Shown here: positions 11,601-22,161 of the stretch, one piece after another
How the letters are laid out: the number at the start of each line of letters is the position of its first letter
Numbering within the stretch: position 1 is the stretch's first letter
Source of the DNA: Capronia americana
Taxonomy: Eukaryota; Ascomycota; Eurotiomycetes; Chaetothyriales; Herpotrichiellaceae
Direction of reading: 5' to 3'
Length of the DNA: 64,000 nt
Assembly (NCBI GenBank): GCA_016110215.1
Contig: JADWQD010000003.1
Span: forward strand, 1,426,001 to 1,490,000
Program-made: the position numbers and the translations under genes
The notes under the pieces: generated by a model
Databases searched by the model: none
Told to the model about the DNA's origin: nothing
The model's input: the letters and a program-made list of their open reading frames with translations, nothing else

Positions 11601-12754
11601 CTAACCATGCCAGGAGCCCACATAATGCTGACTGGTTCCAGGCCGAGAGTCCTTTCCCGGAATTTGTTGATGACATCGCCCAGACCCTGCCAGGTTAACA
11701 TGTCCACCAGGGCATAGGTGACAAAGTTCGTCACGGTAGGATCTGTGTTTGACGATATGATGTTTGCGAGGGGATGTGGGAAAGATTGGGTCGGCGACCA
11801 TGGCATGGTAAACATCAGATGCAGGGGGATACCAAGCTTCTCCGCGATATGGACATGTGCGAAGCTAGGTGGGTTGGCAATGATGGCATCTGCCACGAAA
11901 GGTTTCAGCGTCGGATCCATCCGCATAGACAAGGCGCTATCGAAACTGCGGGTGTCCATATTGTCATCGTTCATCGGCGTTCCCATACCGTCGCCCGCCT
12001 CGATGCAAGACCTCCAACACCCTGTGATGATTTCGTAGATACCTCTCCTTCGTTTACCGACATCTCCGCTCTTCAACGAGTCCATACCGGGCATGAGACC
12101 AGGGTTCTTTACCATGAAAGCCATGAGCTCGGCTGGGTCCCCTCCGATGCTGAAGAACTCTAGACCGTTCTCTGTGACGAATTGCCTGAAAGTTGGATGG
12201 GTTGCTACTCGCACACGATGGTTGTACTTGTTCTTCAGTACCTGGCCCAACGCCACAAATGGTTGAACGTCTCCTCTGCTGCCCACGATTTGGATCACAA
12301 TGTTCATTGGTGGCGGGGGAAGCCCGTCTATTTCCCCTAGCCCTTCAGGAATCTGAGGTTCGGCTGAGGCTTTGCGTTTCGACAAATCGAGCTGATGCCG
12401 CAGAGCGGGTAGAAGTAGGTTTGTGAGCTTGCCCTTGTGCTGGTTGATATTGATATTGACTCTGCCGTCGCTGGCCACCTGCGCGCCGGTGTTCAGACCA
12501 TTTTGATCTATGTCCAGCTCTCCATAATTCGCGCCGTTGTAGGCTGGGGGAGGCACCTCGTCCAGGTGGGGCGACACACCGCCATGGTGCCGGATATGGC
12601 CTTCAGGAGAGGCATTCGAGGTTGTAGGCTCTTTGTGGCCGCGGGGTTCATCTTCCTGGGCTGCGGCAGCGGCAGCCTGCGCTTCCTGTAGAATAATGTC
12701 GGGGATCGGTTCGCCTTGTCTCGGCGGGATAGCGTGAGGATCTGGATTAGACAT
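8684..12754 (-). CDS. Sterol 3-beta-glucosyltransferase-like protein with VPS13/ATG2-C-like region and UIM-like motifs
   Basis: A single open frame of 1356 residues. I place the start at the ATG at 12754 (MSNPDPHAIPPRQ), because the frame upstream lacks an ATG. The N-terminal ~150 residues are low-complexity. NIVIQIVGSRGDVQPF (about 151-166) opens a GT28-type N-terminal domain, and HHGGAGTT (about 511-518) with PVYIGFGS marks the GT1 UDP-sugar site, as in sterol glucosyltransferases. Residues of about 878-940 (GFYDGITGLVTQPLQGA, GFFKGAAKGIGGLVLKPAAG) resemble the C-terminal amphipathic region of VPS13/ATG2 lipid-transfer proteins. After a charged coiled-coil come repeated Ala-x3-Ser units typical of ubiquitin-interacting motifs at about 1136, 1161, 1201, 1303 and neighbours. 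The likely role is membrane lipid glucosylation at a ubiquitin-marked or contact-site membrane; this is inference. No PH/GRAM module of the ATG26 type is evident. Confidence 0.88.
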   Translation of the reverse strand: MSNPDPHAIPPRQGEPIPDIILQEAQAAAAAAQEDEPRGHKEPTTSNASPEGHIRHHGGVSPHLDEVPPPAYNGANYGELDIDQNGLNTGAQVASDGRVNININQHKGKLTNLLLPALRHQLDLSKRKASAEPQIPEGLGEIDGLPPPPMNIVIQIVGSRGDVQPFVALGQVLKNKYNHRVRVATHPTFRQFVTENGLEFFSIGGDPAELMAFMVKNPGLMPGMDSLKSGDVGKRRRGIYEIITGCWRSCIEAGDGMGTPMNDDNMDTRSFDSALSMRMDPTLKPFVADAIIANPPSFAHVHIAEKLGIPLHLMFTMPWSPTQSFPHPLANIISSNTDPTVTNFVTYALVDMLTWQGLGDVINKFRERTLGLEPVSIMWAPGMVSRLRIPWTYCWSPALIPKPADWGSYIDISGFFFLNLSTNYTPPQDLADFLAAGPPPVYIGFGSIVVDDPNAMTKMIFEAIRKTGQRAIVSKGWGGLGASELGIPEGVFMIGNCPHDWLFQHVSCVVHHGGAGTTAAGILAGRPTVVVPFFGDQPFWGSMTARAGAGPVPIAYKNLDADKLAHSILEALKPESLERAKDLSAKIKAEKGTEAGAQSFHKQLHMSNLRCSLDPSRIAVWRVKRTDIRLSALAATVLGTEGLLDFSDLKLYRSREYETEDGPWEPISGGAAALIGTLGNLSMGIADFPVEILKSFKTAHGELKEIHERKRSGANTPTVASERTSSDNVSNAPGSTVTPAQSPPLSPSGGASPPNEPSITPSISSVLKADGSAKPHQRHGSWSHHQSRSRSHSRSASRHRDSTGEEVGQVTLETALTGAKAAGKIISAGVKSPMDFTLSLAKGFHNAPKLYGDDTVRQNEKIVGLHSGLKVAGREFGYGFYDGITGLVTQPLQGARKEGAAGFFKGAAKGIGGLVLKPAAGIWGLPGYTAKGIYSEISKHFGSSVQNYIIAARTAQGFEDWKNSGPEERQRIVMAWKDGQLETRKRGQLYGADRKEAIESHILTKSNTDSIELVHGFKSTRHLSWDERKALAERRDQLQKEKKELERQEKEIMREERRKSKSGGKVKSRCRFCPFDHDTTHHITHTQSLSNLDPSFGKAHTQSPMAGGGAPDDYEHAIKHSVTSTSRGNAEEDAIVERALRASLRELHGLGDNHKHPDTAYQQAIQASIREFKKAQEEHAQQTGVVSTAAEQPKEEHDAELHRVLTESLEEYKAAYAASDQNVVLKHTQRQHLDDSDSGIDTDYDEEFKRTIEESKRLHTVNELKKKEEELAAVEAALASTDGVTKTATVATEEAIDDDDTELKQAITASEQDEKKRQEELTRQKTEEDIVLEYIKKQSLLEEQLKSQKPAESATT

Positions 12755-13595
12755 TCTTGCGACCGACGAGCATTGGCGACGAGATGAGGATGACGGAGGG
12801 GAGGCAACAGAGGTTGGGAAAAGGGTGAGCAGGGAGTTCTGTGTACAGGCAGCCGTGACGAGGTTGGCAAGGTAGAGGGGCCGCGAGAATGTCACGACCT
12901 TGTCACTCGAAGGTGCACTTCAGGTTGCCAGAGCGTGAGATGCAGGCCAGGATGGATAAATCTTGAACTGTCCATTGTTTAACCTGCCGCTAATGGGGAC
13001 CCAGTATGCCGCGCCAATTCTCTGGTGGCGACAATCGACATGGTCGTCATGCCGTTGACTCTCAGGTCTGGGATGCGCGAACCAGGGAAACAAGATACCG
13101 AACTAGGCCGCTCTCGCCAGGTGCACACAAGAGCTAGACTTTCGGGCATGCCCCTCCACAGGACACAAGGCGCTAAGGACCGTCTTTGCCCAGCGAATCG
13201 CGCATGGGACCTGCCCGGAAAGGTGAAAGGGCCCACCCCGGCTGCTCATACAGGCGCTCGCGTTCTCTCCGCCAAAGCTGAATCAGCATTGCTAGCATCA
13301 GCCCTCGGCGCATTTTCTCTCGTCGGCCACTTCTTTATTCCTTTTCGGGATACCATTAATAAGGTTCACGGATAAGTGATTTAGATGAACGGCCTCTATC
13401 TACTATCCAGAAGAGCAAGTCATGCAAGGCTGAACGAGCTTCAGGTCTATCTCAAGCTTCTCATTCGGTAGCCTTGGGCGCCGCCACTACTCTCGCTCAG
13501 TCAAGTCAGAGCTGAGGTAATCGTAGGTAATCTTGTGCCTATTTTCCTCGTTTAATGTCGGCCTGGGTAATAGTACCAAAAGCCGTCGTCTGTCG
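12755..13595. other. Intergenic spacer upstream of the glycosyltransferase gene
   Basis: This contains the probable promoter of the glycosyltransferase gene and the 3' region of the SDR-deacetylase gene. Open frames at 12979-13236 (minus) and 13025-13375 (plus) overlap each other and carry no recognisable motif, so I do not call them. Confidence 0.4.
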
Positions 13596-15734
13596 TCATC
13601 TCCCGTGCTTCCATCCCTGTGCAACGTTTTCGAACGTTTCAAACGTAATTTCGCCGTCTGCCGCCGCGTTCTTCCGGGCTACCAACTTTGCGATGAAGCG
13701 GTCAATCATACCGACGATGTGAGCCCGACCTGCGCTCTCTGGATGCCAGATCATCCTAGATTGATGGTTTCGGGTGAGCAAGCGAATCTTATGGAAGCTG
13801 CATTAGTGTCAAGCACTCACGGGTACACGGAGCCATAACCCTTTCCAGGCCCTTCGTCCAACCAGCTTTCATTCTCCCAAAGCCAGTCGAATCTATCCCA
13901 CCACATCTTCTCAACGAGATCGACGCCAACATAGCCTTGCGTGTTGGCCGCATAGGGATAAAAGCCGAGCTGGCGAGAGTCAGAAGGGAGATTATTCATG
14001 CAGTCGCCTCAGATGACTTACCGGCGTCATATCCTCGGTGTACCAGCTGCCGGGGATTTCCACCAGAGCCTTGTCAGCTTCGGCCGTGCCAGGCTGAGGT
14101 TGCTCGAATATCGGTGTTGGGACCATCCAACTCTTGGCTTCTTTCTTGTAATCTGGGACATGGGGGGTTTCCTGCGGGAATGGATTCACCAAAAAATAAG
14201 GTAAAGAGTCATGCGCGTTCATGCTGCTGTCATAAAGAAAGCCGTGGTCCTGGAGGAGTTGGACTGTCGTCTCTCGGATCTGGTACAGAGGCGCCCGGTA
14301 CCCTGCCGGTTTCTTACCATGCTTCAGCTGTGTTATGAGACCGATGCACTTCTGAAGTACGTCCTTTTCTTGCTCGACTGTCATGGCATATGCTCCCTCG
14401 TGGCTGTAGCCATGAAGACCAATTTCTGCTCCGCTCTCTGCAATTTCCTGTGCTTGCGCTGGGAATGTCTCCAGGCTGTGACCGGGCACAAACCAGGTAA
14501 GCTTATCAGAGATGCCATGCTTCTTGAAGAGACGCAGCAACCTGCCGACGCCAACGTTGGCGCTGAAAATACCGGCGGAATAATCCGATAGGGTATTATT
14601 TGGATCATGGCCAGTTCCCAGGTATCCTGAAATTGCGTCAAAGTCGACCGAGAGACATATCCGCAACCGTCGCTTCCTCGCAGACGGAGTCAACGAGGCC
14701 GGGATGGATGCACTTTGCCGCAAAACTTGCTTCTCCCCGGTTTTTAGGATCTGGTCCTGGCGCCAAATCAGGCGACCTTCCATTCCGCCATCAACAGAGA
14801 TACACTCCCCAGATATGTGTCCAGCAGCGCGATGGCTGGCCAGAAACGCCATCGCGCGAGCGACATCTTCAGGCTGTGCAATCTTCTTCAGGGCAACCGT
14901 GGACTGGCACTCCGCCCACATCTCGTATGGATCATCTAAACGGTCACCAATGAGAGCTGTGTTGACCCATCCAGGAGCCACTGCATTGATGCGGGCTTTC
15001 GAGTTCAGCCGCACGATTTCATTCTTCACAGTGCGGACGAGACCATACTGGAGGCCAGCCTTGCCGGATGCATATCTGCTCCAGTTTAGCATTTTGCTGA
15101 TCACTTTGTCAGGTTGCGATGTGACTGACTCTGCATGCCCTTCCTGCCCAAACTTGCCAGTTTCCGAGCCCGTAATGACGATAGCAACATTGTCAAGCTC
15201 GCCACCCTGCGATTCTTGCGCCTTTTTCACGGACAGTAAGAAGTGCTTGACGGTCAAGAACGTCCCCTTGACATTGTTTGTGTTCACCTGAGTATGCAAG
15301 TCAGTCGGCGAAGATCCAATGAGAGCGTGTGAAAGACCCTGTCCCAAAGACTCTCCTCAATCTCCCATATTGGTGGATGTGAGCTTTCATCCGTGATGCC
15401 CGCATTGGCAATCAGGATGTTCAAGGGGCCAAATTTGTTCGTGGCGGCCTGAAAGGCTTCAGCAAGGGACGTTTCCGAGGTTAGATCGCCTTGTGTGGTG
15501 AAAAGCCTGGATGACTGATCCGGTGTCGAGCACAGCTTGGAAGCTTCAATCCGCCTCCGGTCAAAAGCTGTAACACAACATCCGGCGGCTTGAGAGCAAT
15601 GATCAGATCCTGCTCCCGAATTACGTTGCCAAGGTTGTGGGCGTACCAAGAAATTCCTTTACCGCGGCTGTTGCAATCCCCCCGGCAGCACCGGTGATGA
15701 AGACGTGAAAGCCTTCGAGACCCAGGAACGACAT
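13596..15734 (-). CDS. Fusion protein: short-chain dehydrogenase plus NodB-type polysaccharide deacetylase/cyclic imidase
   Basis: Five exons: 15734-15647, 15588-15338, 15287-14022, 13969-13821 and 13755-13596. They keep phase and encode 637 residues. Residues 1 to about 285 are a classical SDR: TGAAGGIA dinucleotide motif near the start, NAG, and Tyr185/Lys189 in YASGK; VDGGM closes the fold. Residues of about 320-637 are a NodB/CE4-like domain: VDFD (Asp328, Asp330), HGYSHEGAY with His405 and His409 as metal ligands, and YRAP. It ends with FDWLWEN and IWHPESAGRAH. This second domain resembles cytosolic cyclic-imidase/allantoinase-type deacetylases more than secreted chitin deacetylases, and there is no signal peptide. 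The domain junction lies inside exon 3 without a stop or splice site, so the fusion is not a gene-calling artefact of two neighbours. The chemistry suggests a two-step path; substrates are unknown. Confidence 0.85.
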
Positions 15735-16563
15735 TGAGTTCAGCTTACCTTGAGCAATAGACTGTACGATTGGGATAGTCCTAAATAGTCAAATGGGTAG
15801 TCCTGCTGAAGATCAATTTTCGGCGACGCACGCAAATTCGATATAGCCTGGAGATCTCCGTCAAAAGCTCCACGCAAGGCCCAAGGCTGAGATGCGAACG
15901 ACACGTGGAATCTAACTTGCAGCAAGGTGGTACGATTACACAATATATGGAGTACAGATTATGCTTGCATTATTCCTGATAACCTCAATGCCCCAGTGGC
16001 CCCTCCCCCCCTTTCTGAGGTGGTGGTGTCGGGAACGGAGATCCGCGTTATTCTATGCCCTGGCACGCCCAGACTCGTTGGGTTCGGTCCTGCCTGATTA
16101 AAATTAGCTCCGAGATCAAACTTCCAGAAGCTGACGCGCGGTAATTACATACCTGGAGCTCGAGCTCTGACTTGACATTTGTTGTCAGCTATCTCTGGCC
16201 GCCGGCTCCCCTATCAAAGTGCTCATCTGAGTTCGTGTTTTGCTAGTTGCCTCCCAGACATTTTGTCCTGGTACGGCGCCCAGGCAAGGGAAAATGTGCC
16301 CGGTAAGCGAGTGACTAAATTCGTGAAGGATCATGATCTTCATTGTGACTGGCTGGCGGCTGCGATATCAGAGACAGGTCCCCTACCCGGTACTATTCGC
16401 GCTGGATATGCCTATCGTCCAGGCGAAACTTGTGCTATCTGACCATCATCTAGGAATGGAAATGGAGTCAATCAACATATATGAGTCTTGATGTCCCTTC
16501 TCTGATCTTCCATCTACGCTAGCCTCGCTCAAGTTAATTTTTCGTTTCGTAGAATAGCAAGAG
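15735..16563. promoter_or_regulatory. Divergent promoter region between SDR-deacetylase and permease genes
   Basis: About 0.8 kb between divergent start codons. No coding frame with motifs, RNA gene or repeat is seen. A shared regulatory region could link the permease to the fused enzyme, which is inference only. Confidence 0.4.
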
Positions 16564-18887
16564 ATGGCGGCACCAGCGACTGCGGATGACAAGAAAGACC
16601 CTCTTCCGGGTACCATTGCGGCTGAATCTCCGCCGGATACTGGCATCTCCGAACTCATCAACGCCTCTGGTCACGTACAAGAGCTCGAGAGGAACTTCAA
16701 TCTCCTCTCAGCCGCCGGTGTTGGTCTCGTCGTCGGAAGTGCGTTCATGACATATTGCACCTATATTGATGAATGAGACTGACCATTATGTAGATGTGTG
16801 GCCTGCTGTAGGAGGCTCGATTCTGCTCGCCATCTTCAATGGCGGTCCGCCTGGAGTCATCTACGAGTTTATCGCGGTCTCGGTCTTCTATTGGATAATA
16901 GCAGCCAGTCTGGCTGAATTGGCATCGGCCATTCCCTCCAGCGCCGGAGTGGTGAGTGTTGCTCTGGAGTCTGAGGCGATTTGACGCGAGTTTTCGCGTC
17001 TATTTGTCTCCAAACAGGCCTGTGATGCTAACAACAACTCAGTACCACTGGGCATCGGTGACCCCGGGCAAAAAATGGGGTCGCATTGTTGGGTACGTTC
17101 ATCCTCGAAAGCGGCTTTGGCATGGCCGCTGCTGATAAAGATGCTAGTTTCTATGCTGGATATTGGAATTGGCTGGCATGGGTCTTCGGCGCAGCCTCGA
17201 TGAGTTTCATCCTTGGTTTGTCTCTTCCCCTGCCTCTCACTATCAGGTGCTGATGTCGCCAGCAAACACCTTTGTGCAGATGTATGCCCTCGAACACAAA
17301 GATCTGGAAGTGCATCGATGGCACGTCTTCGTCACCTATTTGGTAAGAGCCCGCCGTCCCACTCACAGCGCTATTGTCTCGATGCGACGCTTTTGCTGAC
17401 CAGCTTCGAGATTGTGACCTGGCTTGGTTGCCTGTCTGTCTGTTTCTTTAACCGCGCGATGCCTTACCTCAATACCATCGGAATCGTGCTCATCTTGGTT
17501 GGGCTTTTGGTGACGGTAATCGTTGTGTAAGGATACCAGTGATGTTGCAACGATTGAAGACACTGACATGCTATAGTGCTGCCATGCCTGGCTCGGGCGG
17601 TCGTCCACCACATGCTTCGTCCAGCTTCGTTTGGACTGAATGGAGCGCGGATATAGGATATCCAAACGGGTGAGGCTTGGACGTCCTGGAAAGATTGAAA
17701 CGCGTTGACAATATGACTTCAACAGATTCGTCTTCGTTGCGGGAATGCTCAACGGCGCATACTCGGTCGGTACACCGGACGCTGTAAGGTAGGATCATAC
17801 TCCCGCTTACACTTGTAGACTTCAATACTGATTGTGTTCCTGACAGCCATATTGCTGAAGAGGTTCCAAATCCTGCCAGAAATATTCCGATCGCCATTGG
17901 GCTGCAAATGAGCATTGGATTTGTCACAGGGCTCGTCTACATCATCGCCATTGTAAGTCCAGCCGTAATCTTGAGTCTTGTTTGAAAGAGCAGGGGAGTT
18001 GTTCATCGCGAACAGTGCTGCAGCAACTATAAAACAGCATGTCACAATTCCCCTCCTTGAAACGATGCTAATTCAAGGGGAACACTAGATGTACGCCATC
18101 AACGACTATGATGCCCTTTTCGATGCAGGTTTTCCACTTGCCGAGATCTATCGTCAGGCGACGGGATCAGCTGGCGGTGCTATCGGCTTGCTGATTCCCT
18201 TCCTCCTGTGCATAACCACATGTATGGTAGGCGTATACATCACGGCGGGCCGAACACTGTGGACATTGGGCCGCGACAAGGCAACACCGTTCCCCCAATA
18301 CGTCAGCAAGGTCTCACCTACACTTGGGATGCCGCTCATCGCAACGTTGGCGTGCGGCTGTCTTGTGACCGTTCTTGGATGGTGAGTTGTAAACTATACC
18401 CGGTCGGCAAAACGTTGACGATGGTGCAGTATCTATGTCGGGAGTGAAACCGCTTTCAATGCCTTTGTTGGGTCATTCGTGCTTATGTCTTCAGCAAGGT
18501 AATGGTCCTCGCACCATAGAAATGTGGGAAGAGCTGACAGAGAATAGCTACATCGCAGCAATACTTCCTCACCTCTTAACGCGCCGCAAGAACATTGTGT
18601 TCGGGCCGTTCACGTTGGGCAAATTCGGCATGGTCATGAATTTCATCGCCTGCGGATACATGATCGTGTGGTTTGTGATTTACTGTTTCCCGTTCGCACT
18701 TCCGACGGACGCCGAGACCATGAACTACGCATGCCTGATTTGGGGCGGCTTGACCATCTTCGTGACGGTCTGGTGGTTGATAGGCGCAAGAAAAGGATAT
18801 GTCGGTCCAAAGCTGGCTGGTGGCATCGACTCCGCAGTTGAGCATATGAGAAAACCAAGTATCATAGAGAAGCGTGCTTCGGCATAG
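16564..18887 (+). CDS. APC-family amino acid/choline/GABA-type permease
   Basis: Plasma-membrane transporter of the amino acid-polyamine-organocation family. Twelve exons give 536 residues: 16564-16738, 16794-16951, 17043-17092, 17148-17215, 17263-17342, 17411-17526, 17577-17669, 17726-17788, 17847-17952, 18089-18381, 18430-18498 and 18548-18887. Every junction keeps phase and reproduces family motifs: VVGNVWPAVGGS, IFNGGPPG, HWASVTPGK, YWNWLAWVFGAASMS, HVFVTYLIVTW, FFNRAMPYLN, SSSFVWTEW and HIAEEVPNPARNIP. Around 12 hydrophobic segments are expected. The intron after TYL ends at the less obvious AG at 17410, because only that acceptor keeps the TYL-IVTW motif and phase. The family includes Hnm1 (choline) and Uga4 (GABA); the substrate cannot be fixed here. 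It is divergent from the SDR-deacetylase fusion. Confidence 0.88.
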
Positions 18888-19328
18888 ATATGTGTTAGTT
18901 AGTGTTGACTCGTTGGGTCTCCCGGAGTAGGTTCGGACCTGATCGTTAGGTAACACGGGGGTCATTAGGTGGCGAGGGAGCGCTGTATTAAATACAGCAA
19001 GATAATTTTTGCGCTTTCGTTTCAGGCTCAAAGGAACAGTCGGGACGGTGATGACAACGCAAACTTTCTGTGGCGATGTGGTTGTATTCAAGCTTGTCTC
19101 TGTCAAGCAATGAGCTCTGGGAGATCCCAAAGTACATGCCTCGTAGAGACCCCGAAACCGAAATCGATTTCTTTGTCGGTTGAACCTCGGTCACACTTCA
19201 TCACGTGCGAAGCTTGGCGGCAGTAGCGCGAAAACACTATCCCACAAACCTCGAAATCGCAGGCCGACATACCTCGAACATTGCATTGACACTCGCATAC
19301 ACCACGTCGCCAACGCCGAATCGCAATC
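18888..19328 (+). promoter_or_regulatory. Permease 3' region and rps5 promoter
   Basis: A short spacer between two genes on the plus strand. A CACGTG palindrome lies at 19202-19207, about 120 bp before the rps5 start, and could be a bHLH-type site; one hexamer alone is weak evidence. Confidence 0.35.
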
Positions 19329-20154
19329 ATGTCGGACAACGGCGAGGTCGAGGTCGAAAACCCAGTCAGCAGCTGGCCAGTGCTGCCCAAAGATGTTACC
19401 GCAGAACTCGGCAGCATCAAGCTCTTCAACAGTGCGTCCATTCTCCCTGCTTATATTAATACACGCCGGCGGCAGAGGCTAACGCACAAGGTTAGAATGG
19501 AGCTATGAGGACGTTGAAGTCAGGGATATCTCATTGACGTGCGCCGCGGTCGATTTCTCGCGAGTGTTCGAAGACTGATCAGTTTTGTAGCGATTACATC
19601 CAAATTCGATCACCCGTCTACATCTCCCACTCCGCCGGTCGTTATGCCGCAAAGCGATTCCGAAAGGCGCAATGCCCTATCATTGAGCGGTTGACCAACT
19701 CTCTTATGATGAACGGTCGCAACAACGGCAAGAAGCTGATGGCTATCCGGATTGTGGCACATTCTTTCGAGATCGTAGGTCATGCATGCGGCGGGCAAGA
19801 CCCGACAGCGAGGAAAGGACTGACAGTTGTCTCTAGATCCACATCATGACCGACCAAAACCCCATCCAAATTGCAGTCGATGCTATTGTCAACTGCGGTC
19901 CCCGTGAAGACAGCACCAGAATCGGAAGCGCCGGTACTGTCCGAAGACAAGCCGTCGATGTCTCCCCTCTCCGCCGTGTCAACCAGGCCATTGCCCTTCT
20001 CACAATTGGTGCCCGTGAGGCTGCTTTCCGGAACGTCAAGAGCATTGCTGAATGCCTTGCGGAAGAACTGATTAACGCTGCAAAGGGAAGCAGCAACTCC
20101 TACGCCATCAAGAAGAAGGATGAGTTGGAGCGTGTCGCCAAGAGCAATCGGTAA
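19329..20154 (+). CDS. rps5: 40S ribosomal protein S5 (uS7)
   Basis: Small-subunit ribosomal protein of the uS7 family, which binds the 3' domain of 18S rRNA near the exit site. Four exons (19329-19431, 19496-19538, 19591-19774, 19837-20154) with introns of 64, 52 and 62 nt give 215 residues, the expected length. Diagnostic stretches are RKAQCPIIERLTNSLMMNGR, NGKKLMAIRIVAHSFEII, DQNPIQIAVDAIVNCGPRED, RRQAVDVSPLRRVNQAI and KKKDELERVAKSNR at the C-terminus. The start is the first ATG of the frame (MSDNGEVEVENP). Intron richness at the 5' end is typical for fungal ribosomal protein genes. No oddities were seen. Confidence 0.97.
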
Positions 20155-21085
20155 AGTGACCACTAGAATATGGTGTTGTTGGTATCGGGCATGGTGCGAC
20201 CTGCATCTGTGGCAGTCGATTGTGACATATGGATGGTTCAGTTGAAGATCGTCTCGGTCAAGAAGAGCTTCCAGGCAAGGCAGATGCATAACTGGTGGTA
20301 CGGCCAGCGGAATTCGGCGCTCAACTGAGGCCGAATTTTACCAAATCCAAAATGGCATGAATTTGAAAACTTTTCCACCCTATGAGCCTGCCAGAGTCGA
20401 CCCATTATACGGACGTTGGCGCATACCTTGTTGACGAAGGAAGCTAATACAGGGATATAGTACCAGTTCTCTGGTCCGAGACACTGTAAAAGGTATCGTT
20501 CTCTTTGCGACCGCTGCATTATCTTGAGGTGAGTTTGCAGCGGATTATAATCAGAGGCAATAGCGAGAAAGCGCCGTGTATTTTCAGGACATGATCGACC
20601 AGGTTTACAAACAGATCCTACTTCTGATCCTGCCCTTCAGAAACCCATCATCAACCCCCAACAATCCGAACAGCATGTTCATTTCTCCTCATGCAAACAT
20701 CCTTGATCAAGTGCCGACAATGCACGGTGTAAGCTCAGGCTGTGTCATACTGCTGATGGGCAACAGCCCAGTGTCGATCCCAGCTGACTGCCGCCAGTCA
20801 CCACTTGGTCAGGCTGGCCTTGTATTGCAAGCTGGGTTTGTCCGACGACCGTCGTCAGATTTTATCGCCATTCCATCATTGACAGAACCCCCTTCTGACC
20901 CACAACTCTTGCTCAAACCATCCAAGTTTCTGATCCAATGATTCTCACCCTATCGCCTGCCACTGCTCTCCTCTTCCATGTACGTGACGAATTGTGCTGT
21001 CTTGAACGTGTTTGCTGAGGAGGATCTTGTGTGGTTGGCCATTCGCTGCTGAATTCGCTCCATTTCGCTGCTCCGAAGGCCAATA
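20155..21085. other. Convergent 3' intergenic region
   Basis: Over 0.9 kb between rps5 (plus) and the small membrane protein gene (minus). An open frame around 20576-20941 has no ATG at its 5' end, no motif and no splice support. I see nothing else. Confidence 0.35.
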
Positions 21086-21319
21086 TCATATCTCGTACCC
21101 ATGAGGAGGCGGAGGTCTTCTGTCCCCGAACGCCTCCATCATGTTCCTTTCGCGCACCTCCCTCATATATGCTACTTGTTCCGGTTTCTTATGGTTGAAA
21201 TTGTCGGCGGCAGGGTCTGCTTTGCCGAACAATCTTTGGGTGGCGAAGCCCACGACAACGGAAGCCGCAGCTGCTATGATGACGATCAAGACAATGATCG
21301 AGGAGGAAAGAGAAGCCAT
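21086..21319 (-). CDS. Small single-pass membrane protein, function unknown
   Basis: An intronless frame of 77 residues starting at the ATG at 21319. A hydrophobic segment at residues of about 7-27 (SIIVLIVIIAAAASVVVGFA) should span a membrane, leaving a short N-terminus and a basic soluble tail of about 50 residues (YMREVRERNMMEAFGDRRP). The tail ends in a proline run (RPPPPHGYEI). This layout, hydrophobic anchor plus charged YMREVRxRN-type tail, resembles small conserved fungal proteins of unknown function. It is short, so coding status rests on the clean TM-plus-tail pattern and the ATG. It is divergent from the Zn2Cys6 regulator. Confidence 0.55.
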   Translation of the reverse strand: MASLSSSIIVLIVIIAAAASVVVGFATQRLFGKADPAADNFNHKKPEQVAYMREVRERNMMEAFGDRRPPPPHGYEI

Positions 21320-22161
21320 CCTGGTTACTGTATGTGTGCTGCTGTGAGGTTGGCGTCAGGTGTTCGGAGGCTGTGCGGAAGCTGGAACGGCACTTGCACC
21401 AGCGAGAGAGGCTTCTCACAGTGATTTGGGTTGCGGAAATAATGGCAAGGTGCCCGCTTCAACGGTAGAGACAAAGAACAGATGAGTTAGATGAAGAGAA
21501 TGAGCAGATTGCCGTGGATGAGCGTTGAGTGAGGCGTGATTCCTGGGTGGACATGGTACATATACCTGATCAAGCGCACGGTAGCATACAAAACAGATGG
21601 ATCCCTGCCCATTGAGGAAGCGCAGCGACACTCACTAATGTCATCTGCGAGACAAGCCAGCGGATGTGGGTTTCCATCGCTGCCGGAACGTGCAATGATT
21701 GCGCGAACTCAGATTAAAGGCTTTCTATGTCACTGTCGACTGTAAGTGCGACACAGGCAAAGTCGATATGAATGCCCTGGAATAGAAAGGCGCACGGCAG
21801 CCACGCTAACCGCATTGTAGCACTTTGGCGAACGAGTCCAATCAGTAGACATGGACAATACTCGAGCTCCACCAGACGGTCTCGGATTATCACCCCTGGA
21901 ACAAAGCTTGATGGCCCATTCCGACCAAGAAATCTGGGCGGTGGGATGATTGCTCCGCCGAGCGCGTCAATGCAACGATGAGAGAGTCTGACCGTGAACG
22001 TTCGCTTCCCCAAACTGACGACTGCCTTCAATTCTTGCGGAAGTCAACGAGTCAGACGCCTGGTTACTTTCAACAGCATCTGGATCTCTCCCTGCTTATT
22101 TTGTTCGATACGGGGCCAACGCCTGGAAGAGCGCCAATATCAATGACTGAGAGTCGCCTTC
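21320..22161. promoter_or_regulatory. Divergent promoter region before the Zn2Cys6 regulator
   Basis: About 0.8 kb between divergent starts. Short frames on both strands show no motif. An in-frame TGA at 22144 just before the regulator's ATG limits how far its coding region can extend upstream. Confidence 0.35.

Noticed and set aside
12755..12895. Upstream extension of the glycosyltransferase frame as an N-terminal signal
   Set aside because: The extension contains no ATG; the first methionine is at 12754.
12979..13375. Overlapping frames on both strands upstream of the glycosyltransferase
   Set aside because: Mutually exclusive, short, without motifs; more likely promoter sequence.
17343..17368. 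A 26-nt intron in the permease ending at the first CACAG
   Set aside because: Too short for splicing; the acceptor at 17410 gives 68 nt, keeps phase and restores the TYL-IVTW motif.
20576..20941. Open frame of about 120 codons downstream of rps5
   Set aside because: It has no ATG at the 5' end, no motif, no splice signals, and lies in a convergent 3' region.
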